From CAYJLF01 sp964371055 (lineage in GTDB: Bacteria > Eisenbacteria > RBG-16-71-46 > CAIMUX01), in contig CAYJLF010000031.1 in assembly GCA_964371055.1 (NCBI GenBank), forward strand, positions 1 through 33,890: a stretch of DNA of 33,890 nt, written 5' to 3'. Positions 1-8,277 of this stretch are shown here, one piece after another. The notes below the pieces were generated by a model. That model had not been told where the DNA came from. It made no database searches and saw nothing but the letters and a program-made list of their open reading frames with translations. Position 1 is the first letter of the stretch. Each line of letters begins with the position of its first letter. Position numbers and translations under genes: made by a program.

Positions 1-33
1 CGCCACCCGCCCGCGCTCTGCCTTCGTCGACAT
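1..33 (-). CDS. Start of a further tail-operon gene, cut by the window edge
   Basis: On the minus strand an ATG at 33-31 opens a frame that runs off the left edge and reads MSTKAERGRVA. A strong Shine-Dalgarno sequence (AAGGAGGG, plus positions 41-48) lies 7 bases upstream, and the frame starts about 65 bases after the tssG stop in the same direction. This is what the next gene of the tail operon would look like. Eleven residues are too few to name it. In T6SS clusters a gene after tssG could be tssA, an FHA protein or an effector-related gene, but nothing here distinguishes these. Confidence 0.6.
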   Translation of the reverse strand, partial: MSTKAERGRVA

Positions 34-97
34 CTTCCGGCCCTCCTTCGTTGCCGTTCACATTCTGGGGACGGATCGCACCGCTCGCGCCCGCATC

Positions 98-1294
98 TCA
101 CACCGCCCGCTCCGGGACGGTCGCCGCAAACGTATCGATTCCACACCGGCCTCGCCCGCGTTCCTCCAGCTTCCATCCGGCCGAGGCCGACTGCGGCTGC
201 AGCATGATCCGCAGGTCGACCGGCATCAGGACATGACACATGAAGCGCAACGCCAGGGCAAGATCGCCCCAACCGGTGGTCGAACCGCGATCCTGCGGCG
301 CGCCCAATTCAAAGAGCGGGCCGCTCGCCCCGCTGACAAACTCGGGGCTGCGATAGCGTTCCATCCGATCCGGCGGTACCGGGCCGACCTTCAGCACCAC
401 CGTCTTCTCGGCCGAGACGAGGAGGTCGCCCAGGGCGCGCTGCCCCAAGCGCGCACTCCCGTCCAGGTAGGCGCGGTGTCCCGGCGCCAGATCGTAGGCG
501 ACTTCCGCGCCGTCCCGCAGGGAGAGGGGATCGAGCACGTACATCCGAAGAACCTGCACCGTGCGCTCGCGATGTCCGACGATCTCGTGCAGGTGCGGGA
601 TGAGGAACGTCAGGATCGTCTGTCCCCGGTCGTCGAGGTTCTCCTGGATACTCCGCCGGCAGGACAGCGAAAGCCCGAAGAGGCGCCAGATGAAGTCGCG
701 GTACCTCGCCTCCGCCCGGACCCCCGCGAAGACACCGGACCAATGCCGGATCCGCGAGCGCAGGAAGACCGCCTCGCGATCGAAGGGACGGCAGAAGAGA
801 CGGGCCTGAGCCTCGTCCAGCTCGAGGTGGCGCGGGGCCTCCGTGGTTCCCCCGCGGTTCGCGTAGTCCTCCGGCCGCGTGAAGATGATCGCCGGGAAGT
901 GCTCGTAGAGCCCACCGCGCCGCACCCGCAGCTGCACCGGCTGGCCGGGACGCAGGCGGGTGCCCGGGTCCGGAGAGAGTGCGCCCGGCTCTTCCGAAAA
1001 GTCGGGGAGAGGGCCTCGATGCGTCCCCTCCAACTCGAGCGACAACTGATCGAGTCCTGCCTCCCCACGCCCCAGCGCATCCAGCAGGATCAGGATCGCC
1101 TCCTCGCCGGAATAGCTGAGCCAGTGCGCTCCTCGCACCCGCAGTTCGGGCATGACCGCGGCGGCGCGTCGCCCCTTGCGGGCCGCCCCTGGCTCCTCTC
1201 CGCTCACCGGCTCGCGACCCGCGTCAGGGCCATCCTCTCTGGACCCGCCCCTGCCCCTCCACCCGTCGGATCGATCCGCCGCCGGGCCGGACAT
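98..1294 (-). CDS. tssG: TssG-like T6SS baseplate protein
   Basis: About 398 residues. TssG is a baseplate wedge subunit that binds TssF around the VgrG hub in the cytoplasm. The protein follows tssF directly. Its C-terminal half holds the family-like block RLGQRALGDLLVSAEKTVVL followed by GPVPPDRMERY, equivalent to the usual 'LG...t.lG...wd....frv..GPl....y' stretch. The N-terminal 48 residues are charged and Gly/Arg-rich, and the conserved part begins near MPELRVRGAHW. I chose the ATG at 1294 because it overlaps the tssF stop as TGATG, which suggests translational coupling; an ATG at 1153 is the alternative and has no good ribosome site. The sequence is divergent, so the name rests on both the motif and its place next to tssF. 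Confidence 0.75.
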   Translation of the reverse strand: MSGPAADRSDGWRGRGGSREDGPDAGREPVSGEEPGAARKGRRAAAVMPELRVRGAHWLSYSGEEAILILLDALGRGEAGLDQLSLELEGTHRGPLPDFSEEPGALSPDPGTRLRPGQPVQLRVRRGGLYEHFPAIIFTRPEDYANRGGTTEAPRHLELDEAQARLFCRPFDREAVFLRSRIRHWSGVFAGVRAEARYRDFIWRLFGLSLSCRRSIQENLDDRGQTILTFLIPHLHEIVGHRERTVQVLRMYVLDPLSLRDGAEVAYDLAPGHRAYLDGSARLGQRALGDLLVSAEKTVVLKVGPVPPDRMERYRSPEFVSGASGPLFELGAPQDRGSTTGWGDLALALRFMCHVLMPVDLRIMLQPQSASAGWKLEERGRGRCGIDTFAATVPERAV

Positions 1295-3069
1295 CACGAG
1301 TCCCTGCCCACGCGCATCGCCGGCTCGCCCAGACGGATCTCCACGTGACTGCCCAGCAGTGCCCGGCGATCCACTTCCCGCGCCAGCGAGATCACCGCGA
1401 CTTCGGTCTCTTCCCGGGGCACCTCAAGCGCCTGGTCGAAGTGAACCGTGATGGCGATGCCGGGCACGAACCGGCCGCTGCTCGGGATGGCAGCCGTGTC
1501 GAATTCGCAGGCGACGATTCGCGGATCGAAGCGACGGATGAACCCCTCGTAGTCCCAGCGGGTGATCAGCCGATCGCGTGTTCGCAGGAACGATCCGATC
1601 CCCTCCCACGGGATTTCCGCGTCCTGGACCTGCTCCGACGTTCCACCGACGAACTCCGTCAGGACGTGCACCGTGTCGAGCCCGGGGAACTCGCTCCGGT
1701 TGTACGGATTCGGATCGAGCCGGGCGCCGTTCGCTTCCTCGCCCACCAGCCGCCCGAGGTAGAAGTCGACCGCGCCGACCACCGGCGGGTGGGGCCGCGG
1801 CAGGTGAAGGTAGAGCGTCGAGCTTCTCCAATCCGAGAGCAGCCCGTACCAGAGTCCTTGTGGATCGACGTGCGTATGAACGTTATGGAGCGTCTCGCCG
1901 GACCATTCCACACGATCGACGACCCAGTCATCGCGCTGCAATGCCTGGTGCGCATCCGGGGTCAGCGGAATCGGCAGCATACCCGTGACCGGGCTGACGT
2001 TGTCCAGGCTCACCTGCTGCCGCTCGGGTGGAAACACCTCGTACGCCGCCACCGGAAGGACATTCACGGCGATCCGCTGGAAGAGCCGCAGGGGCTCGTC
2101 ACCGGGGAGACTCGGCAGGCGCAGGGAGAACCAGCGAACGTCGTCTCCCCAGGCCGCGGCTTCAAACGAGAGATCCTCCGCGGCGCGCCGAAGCTCTTCC
2201 GGCGCCGGGCCAGACACCAGCCGTTCCGCCAGCGGTCCGGGAAAAGCGAGGATGAGATCGGAGTGGACATGTCGCTCGAGCAACTCGTGGAAGGCGGCCT
2301 CGCGCGTGGGCAGGCGGTCGGCGACGAGGTCCCGCAGTTCGGTCTCCCGTCCCAGCTCGTCGAGCCGGCGCGGGGGCTCGAGCGGCAGGCCCGAGCCGGC
2401 GGAGAAGGCCGATTCGCAAAGCCATCGACGGAAGTCCGCCAGGTCCCGGCTGTGTTCCGCGTAGAGCCGGAACTGGCTCTCGCCCGGTGGAATGACCGCG
2501 AGGGAGAGGACCTCCCCGGCCCGCGGTGGAACGCCACGCAGGCCGATGTGCAACGCCGGCGCGCCGGGCGAACGGGTCTCTCCGACGTGAACCGGGTCCA
2601 GCGACCGCTGCAGGCACTCCGGGTCGGGAGCGAACCAGACGAATCCGCCCGGTCCGGTGTAAGCCGCACCCGCCAGGGAGAGGCGAGGCAACCGGAAGCT
2701 GCCGACCAGGCGGAACTCCCGCCCCTCCGGAGGCACGGTGCGCGTCGAACGGCCGCGGAGGACGAGGTGGTCATCGAGCGCTCCCGGCTGATCCATCGAG
2801 AAGACGGCCAGTGCCTGCGCCGGCTGGCGCCGGTATCCAAGGCCGAGGAAATGAGCGAGCAAATTGCGACGGTTCTGGTCGAGCGAGCCATCGAGCTCGC
2901 GTCGAAGTCCAGCGATCTCCGCCGCGAACCCCTCGAAGAGCGTCTGCAGGACCGGATCCAGCTCCGCGCCCTGCGGCAGGAGGCGACAGCGGACCGCCTC
3001 GTCGCGCAGGCGCGACACCACGGCCGCGACCTCGCCCCGGGCCGGGGGCATGGAGTAGCCACCGAACAT
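1294..3069 (-). CDS. tssF: TssF T6SS baseplate protein
   Basis: 591 residues from the ATG at 3069, the usual size for TssF (about 580-620). TssF forms the baseplate wedge with TssG and TssE and contacts the VgrG spike. The N-terminus has the family pattern of an acidic/arginine helix, then DPVLQTLFEGFAAEIAGLRR and LLAHFLGLGYRRQPAQ, corresponding to 'DP.vErLlegfAfl.a.l...ld......ll..l.P.y.r..ps'. The middle and C-terminal parts are beta-rich, as in the family. The open frame extends upstream to 3315, but that extension overlaps the previous gene antiparallel to its coding sense; the ATG at 3069 overlaps the preceding stop as TGATG, as at the tssF/tssG junction. Both junctions imply coupled translation and fixed stoichiometry of the wedge. 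Confidence 0.85.
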   Translation of the reverse strand: MFGGYSMPPARGEVAAVVSRLRDEAVRCRLLPQGAELDPVLQTLFEGFAAEIAGLRRELDGSLDQNRRNLLAHFLGLGYRRQPAQALAVFSMDQPGALDDHLVLRGRSTRTVPPEGREFRLVGSFRLPRLSLAGAAYTGPGGFVWFAPDPECLQRSLDPVHVGETRSPGAPALHIGLRGVPPRAGEVLSLAVIPPGESQFRLYAEHSRDLADFRRWLCESAFSAGSGLPLEPPRRLDELGRETELRDLVADRLPTREAAFHELLERHVHSDLILAFPGPLAERLVSGPAPEELRRAAEDLSFEAAAWGDDVRWFSLRLPSLPGDEPLRLFQRIAVNVLPVAAYEVFPPERQQVSLDNVSPVTGMLPIPLTPDAHQALQRDDWVVDRVEWSGETLHNVHTHVDPQGLWYGLLSDWRSSTLYLHLPRPHPPVVGAVDFYLGRLVGEEANGARLDPNPYNRSEFPGLDTVHVLTEFVGGTSEQVQDAEIPWEGIGSFLRTRDRLITRWDYEGFIRRFDPRIVACEFDTAAIPSSGRFVPGIAITVHFDQALEVPREETEVAVISLAREVDRRALLGSHVEIRLGEPAMRVGRDS

Positions 3070-3416
3070 CACAGCTCGATCACCACGCCGCGATCGGGAT
3101 CGGAGCGTAGCTTGACCGTAATGAAACGAGACTGGCGCGTCCTTCCGTCCCCGCCCGTAGACGGTCCGACCGACGCGCGAACCTCGTACCGCGCGCCGAA
3201 GCGCCGTCGGAATTCGTTCAGGACTGGCTCGAGCGGCGCCAGCGGCGCTTCCCGCCTGCCCCACGGCGTCCCGGCCGCCCCGAATCCCGGATCGTCCGGG
3301 ATCGAGCCGCACCACTCGTGAAAGAAGCAGACCGCGAACGCAAGCAATGACTCCGGTGCCTCCACCGTCTCGAAGACACCGTCCCGGACCCGCAACGGCA
3401 GCGCCAGTGACTTCAT
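3069..3416 (-). CDS. tssE: Small gp25/TssE-like baseplate protein
   Basis: 115 residues. TssE is the gp25-like wedge protein that links the baseplate to the first sheath ring. The evidence is mostly position: it lies between vgrG and tssF and is coupled to tssF by a TGATG overlap. The sequence offers limited support: a mid-region SIPDDPGFG...PWGRR (about residues 38-54), then a helix PLEPVLNEFRRRFGARYEV, compatible with the gp25 pattern of a 'W..DPrfG' region followed by an arginine-rich helix and 'f.prl.v..v'. The ATG at 3416 has GGGAG upstream. It is shorter than most TssE proteins (about 130-170). It may instead be an unrelated small baseplate or chaperone protein, so treat the symbol as provisional. 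Confidence 0.5.
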   Translation of the reverse strand: MKSLALPLRVRDGVFETVEAPESLLAFAVCFFHEWCGSIPDDPGFGAAGTPWGRREAPLAPLEPVLNEFRRRFGARYEVRASVGPSTGGDGRTRQSRFITVKLRSDPDRGVVIEL

Positions 3417-3490
3417 CGTCCCGGTCGCTCTCCCATCACTCCACCCCCGATCTCGACTTCAATCGGTCAACCCCCCATGAGTGGCACGGT

Positions 3491-5512
3491 TCAGTTGATC
3501 TTCACGATGCCCCCCTGGATAGTGACCATCGCGCCGCCCTTCAGTTCGGCCTGCATGCCACCCTCCGCCTTGAGCTGCATCGCCCCCTTGACGGTGGTGT
3601 TCATGCCCCCTTCCAGCTTGGCGTTCATGCCCGCCTTGATCTCCGTGTCGGTGCCTGACTTCACGCTGACCTTGGTCCCCGCCTCTAGCTTGGAGTCGGT
3701 CGCCGACTTCATGTCGATCTTCGCCCCCGCGTCGAGCAGGTAGTCGACCGCGGTCTTCAGGTCGATCTTCCCCTGGGCATCGACCGTGTGCTCCTTGCCG
3801 CACTTGAACTCGATCTTCTCCTCGATGTCAAAGAGCACATTCTTCGCCTTGAGCGTCACCTGTCCCTGCTTGTCGAAGGTCAGGACGCACTTGGGATCCT
3901 GGCCATCACGGACGGTCAGCGACATGTGCGGCCCGCTCGACTCCTCGCTCAGTTCCAGCGAGCCCGTCTTCGTGACGACGAGAATCCGCTCCGAACCCGC
4001 CGTGTCGTCCATGATCAGAGCGTTGCCGCCCCGCGTGAGGAACCACTTCAGGTCGTTCCTGTCGATCTGCGCCTGTTGCAGGCGAGTATGGGCGGGCAGC
4101 TTGTCCGGCAGCGTCTTCTTCGATCCGTTGTACATCACGGACGTGACGATCGGCTCCTCGAAGGAGTCGGGGTGGAAACCGAGCAGAACCTCATCTCCCA
4201 CCTCGGGCTGCAGCAACTCGCCGTGATCGGCCCCGGCGGACCGAGCGGTCAGGCGCACCGGGATCGTCTCGGGCATCCAGCTCGGAGAGAGAATGAGTGG
4301 CTTGACGCGGATCCGCCCGACCCGGCTGGGATCGTCGCTCTTGCTCACCGTAGCCGGCAGGGTGATCCATCGGTCGCGGGGCGGATACGCCGCCGGATCG
4401 GCGAGGATCGGCGCATTCAGAGCGCAGCCGACAAATCGATTGGAGTAGTCGTCGCCGACGATGAGGTGTTCGACCTCGGTCACCAGCGCCGTCTCTCCGT
4501 TGACCCAGTCCACCGACAGGTCCGCCTCCGAACTGATCTTCACCTTCCGCCCGAGGCGAATCCCCGGGGCCCAGGTCCGGCCCCCAAACGACGCCGCGCC
4601 GCCTACGGCGTGCGCCGTCCAGCGCGCCGCCTGGAGGTCGGCTTCCTTCTGGCCCCAGTGGATACCCCCGTCATGCGACGAACCCGGCGTGGTGAAGAGC
4701 GCGGTTCCCCCGGAAATGCCGCTGCCGGCATGCCCTTGGCCGGTGGCCTGCGGCTGGCACGACCAGGTCTTGGTCTCTTCGTCGCCGTAGTTGTGGTCCT
4801 TGAGGCCACGCTCGCCGTAGTACTGGTAGTTCGACGCCTCGTAGGACGAAGGGACGGCGTGGATCGCCGCCTCGACCGTCAGGCAGTTGGATCCGGGCAC
4901 GAGTTCGACGAGCGTGTCGTATCCCCTGAAACCGGAAAACTTCTCGGCGCTGACCACCTGGAGATCGTTGCCTCCGGCGCAGAGGATCCATCCCCACGTC
5001 GCGCAGAGGCGCCGCAGGAAAGCGAAGTCGGTCTCGTGATACTGACAGCAGAACGGAACCTTTACGCTCGCCCAGGATCCCAGGTCGATCGTGGACGCGG
5101 CAAGCTTCCCGGACGCCCCCTGGATGACCTGGTCGACGATCTCCTTCCAGGTCTGATCTACAAACAGCCTCGTATGAACCACGCGGTCCAGGAGGTGTGC
5201 CGCCCCGACACCCTCAAGCACGACTTCGACCCCGCGCCGCTGATAGCGACCCCGCACCGCCGTGACGATCCCCTGGAGGTGGAGCGGCAACTGGCCCGAG
5301 CGCGTCTCGAACTCGGCGGCCAGACTCTTGCCCAGATGGGCCGCGAGTTCCGTCGTCAGATCACGAACCGAGCCCGATCCAGGCGCCAGATCGGGGTCCG
5401 CGACCACGATCTCGAATCGATCGTAGCCGTACAAGGACTGGGTCCAGTGCAGCCGCCTAAGATTGAGCGGCAGCGGCGACCCGTCCACCTGGATCGTCAC
5501 CGCGATATGCAT
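3491..5512 (-). CDS. vgrG: VgrG/TssI spike protein
   Basis: 673 residues. VgrG is the trimeric spike that caps the Hcp tube and carries effectors out of the cell. Domains in order: gp27-like hub (about 1-350), gp5-type OB fold (about 380-462) with the diagnostic PEVGDEVLLGFHPD and SVMYNG, then a repetitive beta-prism/needle (about 560-673) of short alternating repeats such as KIDMKSATDSKLEAGTKVSV. The protein stops at the end of the needle (QGGIVKIN), so there is no C-terminal effector extension; any effector must bind non-covalently or through PAAR. The ATG at 5512 has only a weak ribosome site (AGGAT), in contrast to the strong ones of the hcp genes before it, and a hairpin lies in the 106-base gap. 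Both fit a lower spike-to-tube ratio. Confidence 0.95.
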   Translation of the reverse strand: MHIAVTIQVDGSPLPLNLRRLHWTQSLYGYDRFEIVVADPDLAPGSGSVRDLTTELAAHLGKSLAAEFETRSGQLPLHLQGIVTAVRGRYQRRGVEVVLEGVGAAHLLDRVVHTRLFVDQTWKEIVDQVIQGASGKLAASTIDLGSWASVKVPFCCQYHETDFAFLRRLCATWGWILCAGGNDLQVVSAEKFSGFRGYDTLVELVPGSNCLTVEAAIHAVPSSYEASNYQYYGERGLKDHNYGDEETKTWSCQPQATGQGHAGSGISGGTALFTTPGSSHDGGIHWGQKEADLQAARWTAHAVGGAASFGGRTWAPGIRLGRKVKISSEADLSVDWVNGETALVTEVEHLIVGDDYSNRFVGCALNAPILADPAAYPPRDRWITLPATVSKSDDPSRVGRIRVKPLILSPSWMPETIPVRLTARSAGADHGELLQPEVGDEVLLGFHPDSFEEPIVTSVMYNGSKKTLPDKLPAHTRLQQAQIDRNDLKWFLTRGGNALIMDDTAGSERILVVTKTGSLELSEESSGPHMSLTVRDGQDPKCVLTFDKQGQVTLKAKNVLFDIEEKIEFKCGKEHTVDAQGKIDLKTAVDYLLDAGAKIDMKSATDSKLEAGTKVSVKSGTDTEIKAGMNAKLEGGMNTTVKGAMQLKAEGGMQAELKGGAMVTIQGGIVKIN

Positions 5513-5564
5513 GGTGCCATCCTGTCGCCGGAACGGATCCGCCGCGCGAGCAACCCGGATTCAA

Positions 5565-5581
5565 GCCTCCGCGTGGGAGGC
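5565..5581 (-). terminator. Intercistronic hairpin between hcp and vgrG
   Basis: A perfect 6-bp stem, GCCTCC-CACGC-GGAGGC read on the minus strand, lies about 40 bases after the hcp stop and before vgrG. There is no U-run after it, so it is not a classical terminator. It could be an attenuator or a 3'-end stabiliser that keeps hcp transcripts more abundant than those of the baseplate genes. Chance occurrence in such GC-rich DNA is possible. Confidence 0.3.
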
Positions 5582-5618
5582 CCGGGACAAGCTCTCGCGG
5601 CGGACCCCGCTCCGATTC

Positions 5619-6041
5619 TCAGCGGACGTCCCACGAATCGTTGTGCTCCACGCGCCCGTGCATGCTCTCCAGGGCGAGCTGCTCCGTGGAGATCCGCACG
5701 GTTTCGCGGAGCTGCATGGCTGTCTTGTCGTAGGGGTTCTCCCCGAGCGACATCTCGTACCGATGCACCAGGCCGTTGGTGAACTCGCACATGAGCACCA
5801 TCTTGTCCTGGTCGTAGAACTCGATCCGTCCGTTCTTCCGGTTCTCTCTCTTGGCGCTGATGGCCCACTCCCAGAGAAAAGTGGCGGCATCATGCTCCCG
5901 GGTGATCACGAGCAGGTTGTTCCGGGTCGCCCCCTGGGGATGGGTCGTGATCTCATCCACAGCGTTGCGCACGCCGAACTGAACGAAACGGACCTTGTCG
6001 ATCTCGTTGCCGTCGATGACGACTTTGTAATCGAACGCCAT
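5619..6041 (-). CDS. hcp: Hcp/TssD tube protein, Bacteroidota-type
   Basis: 140 residues. Hcp hexamers stack to form the inner tube expelled by sheath contraction. The sequence follows the TssD form of T6SS-iii: an N-terminal strand MAFDYKVVIDGNEIDKVRFV, a TTHPQGATRNNLLVI stretch, LFxW-like TFLWEWAI, then KNGRIEFYDQDK and a closing strand ending in HNDSWDVR. The start at 6041 is fixed by a near-perfect Shine-Dalgarno (AAGGAGGA, plus 6051-6058) 9 bases away, one of the strongest in the window, as expected for the most abundant tail part. It lies 37 bases after the other hcp-like gene. The pairing with sheath genes and vgrG makes this the likely main tube subunit. Confidence 0.9.
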   Translation of the reverse strand: MAFDYKVVIDGNEIDKVRFVQFGVRNAVDEITTHPQGATRNNLLVITREHDAATFLWEWAISAKRENRKNGRIEFYDQDKMVLMCEFTNGLVHRYEMSLGENPYDKTAMQLRETVRISTEQLALESMHGRVEHNDSWDVR

Positions 6042-6078
6042 GACCGATTTTCCTCCTTCATCCGCTCAAGCGATCGGC

Positions 6079-6510
6079 TTACGCGTACTCCCTTGACCAG
6101 GGGTTCTCCAGCTCCTTGCCGCCAATCGCGACCTTGTTCGCCACGATCGTGTAGGCCATGTGGACCCGCTTCTGCTCGTCGGCCTCGGTGTCGGGCAGAC
6201 TCCACTCGGCTCGCTCGACGAATCCCTTGGTCCACTCGATCTGCTGGTACTCAGCTCCATCCTTGTTGTACAGCTTGATGACGCCGTTCCTCAGGTTGTG
6301 CGGCGCCCGCGGCTCGTTGACTACCCACCCGACGGCGTCGTGCATCCCGTGCATCGCGCGCGTGACGAATGTGATCCGACGGAAGATCGGCTGGCCCTGG
6401 GGCGCCCCCTTGAAATCCAGCGGAGTCACCGTCTCCAGGTCGAAGCGTAGAACCTCCTGTTCGGGCTGCCCCTCGAGCATCACCTCCACGCGACCGAGTC
6501 TCTCGGCCAT
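6079..6510 (-). CDS. Second Hcp/TssD-like tube protein
   Basis: 143 residues, similar in plan to the downstream Hcp (N-terminal VEVMLEGQPEQEVLRFDLET strands, FKGAPQGQPIFRRITFVTRA, then LRNGVIKLYNKDG and EWTKGFVERAEWSLP), but clearly diverged from it. The shared 'NGxIxxYxxD' block and near-equal length support an Hcp fold. Two differing Hcp proteins in one operon could form separate tubes, a mixed tube, or a specialised first or last ring touching VgrG or the tip. An Hcp that binds a specific effector is another option. The ATG at 6510 has GGGGAGG 7 bases upstream. It starts 20 bases after the tssC-like gene, which suggests it works with that gene product. Confidence 0.75.
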   Translation of the reverse strand: MAERLGRVEVMLEGQPEQEVLRFDLETVTPLDFKGAPQGQPIFRRITFVTRAMHGMHDAVGWVVNEPRAPHNLRNGVIKLYNKDGAEYQQIEWTKGFVERAEWSLPDTEADEQKRVHMAYTIVANKVAIGGKELENPWSREYA

Positions 6511-6530
6511 GATTCAATCCTCCCCAAATC

Positions 6531-8213
6531 TCACTGGTTCATGGACGATCGGTCGGATTGCCCCCGGGGGGTCTTCCGGCCGGGTTGATGGAACAAGCGT
6601 TCGAGGAGCGCGCGAAACCTCCGCACGGGCTCCTCAGGATGCGGCGTCACAGGCACCGTACGGGGCTCCAGCGAAGCCGGTGCGGAGACCGACTCGGTGG
6701 GAGCATCCATCGTTGTCTGTGTCGCCGACGGGCGCGAGCTGGGCGACTCCGGCTCTCGGCCAATCGCCAACACCTCCCGCGTCGCTCCGGGTGCCCCCTC
6801 GCACGCAGGCAGAACCGGCACCGCCGGCACCACCACGTCCGGGAGCTCCAGGAGCATGAAAACCTCGGACTCATCGATCGTCATCCGTACACGCAGCCGC
6901 TCGCGCCCTCGGAGCTCGGCTTCGAGAGCCGTGGCCCACGATTGCACGAACCGCCGCTCCTCAAGGACGGTCAGCAGGCGCTCGGCTTCGCGACGCACGT
7001 CCACCAGTTCACCCGCCGGAGCACGCCGCGCCACGCGGCGGATCCGGTCGGTGATCCAACGCGAGGTAGCGGCCTCCATCTGCAACGCGGCGAGCCCGAT
7101 CGACCGGCAACCCGGAAGCGGGCGCGTCGCATCTCCCAGCGCGAGCACGCCCCCGTCGTCGCTCCCGAGCGGAATCCAGCCGGCATCGCGCAGGCGCTCA
7201 GCGCGAGACACCGTCAGACGATCCCGGACCCGTGTTCCGGTCAGCATGCGACCGGAGACCGGTCCCGCGCCGGTCGCACCCCACTCCCCGTTCTGCAACC
7301 GGCGCAGGTGAACGCCGGCGACGCGCCACGACGCTTCGACCCAGGGAGGCTCGGGCTCCCACGGGTAGGCCGGCCGTCCCTCGCAGGGGTTGGTGCAGAC
7401 GGCAAATCGCGATGGAGGAAGCGACCGGTCTTGGGGCATGTCCGGTCCCAAGGCCCCCGAACGGCTCCGGGACGAGATCGAGGTGCGGCCGGTCAGCGCG
7501 TTCGCCTCCGAGTCCACTCGCGTCGAGGGTCCGGCCCAGGCGCCTGCGGTCGTTCCGGCGCCGCCCGTCACGGCGGACGCGGCGGTACGAACAGACGCGG
7601 ACTCAGTGGCGGACGCACCGACAGGTCCGGCACCACACGAGGACGCGGTCCACGCCTCGGTTTCCCGCTCGACTTCCGCCAATGCGAGGTCGCCGAAGGT
7701 CATCGGCTCGGGAAACGGTCCTGGCCACTGGCCGTGGCGCGACGGAGGTCGGGATGTTCCCGGGGTCACCACAATTGTGGGAGCCAACGCGGAGGCCTCC
7801 TCTCTCCATCCATCGCCCCGGCCATTCCAGATCCAGAGCTTCACGCCTCTGCCGTCCGGACTGCCTTCCCGGAAGAGCGCATCCAGCCCGCGCCACCAGG
7901 CTTCGAGGGGCCGGATCCGCTCGTACGCGCTCCTGAGACTCTTATCGAGCGCCGCCCGCAGAAGTTGCTCGCGAGCAGCCAACCGGCCTCGCACCTCCTC
8001 GGTGGACGCTCCACCGGTCTCCACTTCCGCCAGCAACCCCCGAACTTCCCGGCAGTAGAGGCGGAGCAACCGGCAGTCCCTCGGCGTGATCCCCTCGACC
8101 AGCCGGAACGAACCGTCCGCATGCTCCTCGACGACCGTGGCCAGGCCGGGCACACGCAGACCGTGGCTCAGCACCAGCCCGCGGAGCAGGTCGGCAGTCT
8201 CACGAAACGTCAT
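6531..8213 (-). CDS. Divergent TssC-like sheath paralogue with low-complexity insert
   Basis: 560 residues. By reading it against the TssC encoded just upstream I see a collinear match. ALDKSLRSAYERIRPLEAWW (residues 87-106) matches LLDQNLAAVYKQMRPIEVQY in TssC (110-129). CTNPCEGRPAYPWEPEPPW (272-290) matches CVNELCGRPKYAWEDDHVW (259-277). Later helices and the last LRVRMTIDESEVFMLLEL strand match the TssC end. It differs by a Ser/Ala/Thr/Gly-rich insert (about 185-265) in place of part of the sheath core, and a C-terminal Pro/Ser/Thr tail ending in basic residues. The start is the ATG at 8213 with GGAGGCGGG directly upstream; the longer frame to 8399 runs into tssC. It may be a modified sheath ring, cap or baseplate adaptor. 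I know no named family for it. Confidence 0.7.
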   Translation of the reverse strand: MTFRETADLLRGLVLSHGLRVPGLATVVEEHADGSFRLVEGITPRDCRLLRLYCREVRGLLAEVETGGASTEEVRGRLAAREQLLRAALDKSLRSAYERIRPLEAWWRGLDALFREGSPDGRGVKLWIWNGRGDGWREEASALAPTIVVTPGTSRPPSRHGQWPGPFPEPMTFGDLALAEVERETEAWTASSCGAGPVGASATESASVRTAASAVTGGAGTTAGAWAGPSTRVDSEANALTGRTSISSRSRSGALGPDMPQDRSLPPSRFAVCTNPCEGRPAYPWEPEPPWVEASWRVAGVHLRRLQNGEWGATGAGPVSGRMLTGTRVRDRLTVSRAERLRDAGWIPLGSDDGGVLALGDATRPLPGCRSIGLAALQMEAATSRWITDRIRRVARRAPAGELVDVRREAERLLTVLEERRFVQSWATALEAELRGRERLRVRMTIDESEVFMLLELPDVVVPAVPVLPACEGAPGATREVLAIGREPESPSSRPSATQTTMDAPTESVSAPASLEPRTVPVTPHPEEPVRRFRALLERLFHQPGRKTPRGQSDRSSMNQ

Positions 8214-8277
8214 CCCGCCTCCACGAGCCGCCGAGGACGCGATCGCGGATCGAGGGAACCCGGCACCGAGCGACCGC

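Noticed and set aside
1345..3321. A 658-codon plus-strand open frame opposite tssF
   Set aside because: It mirrors the tssF coding frame and shows no family features or ribosome site.
3788..5782. A 664-codon plus-strand open frame opposite vgrG
   Set aside because: It is a shadow of vgrG on the other strand; the sense frame has all VgrG domains.
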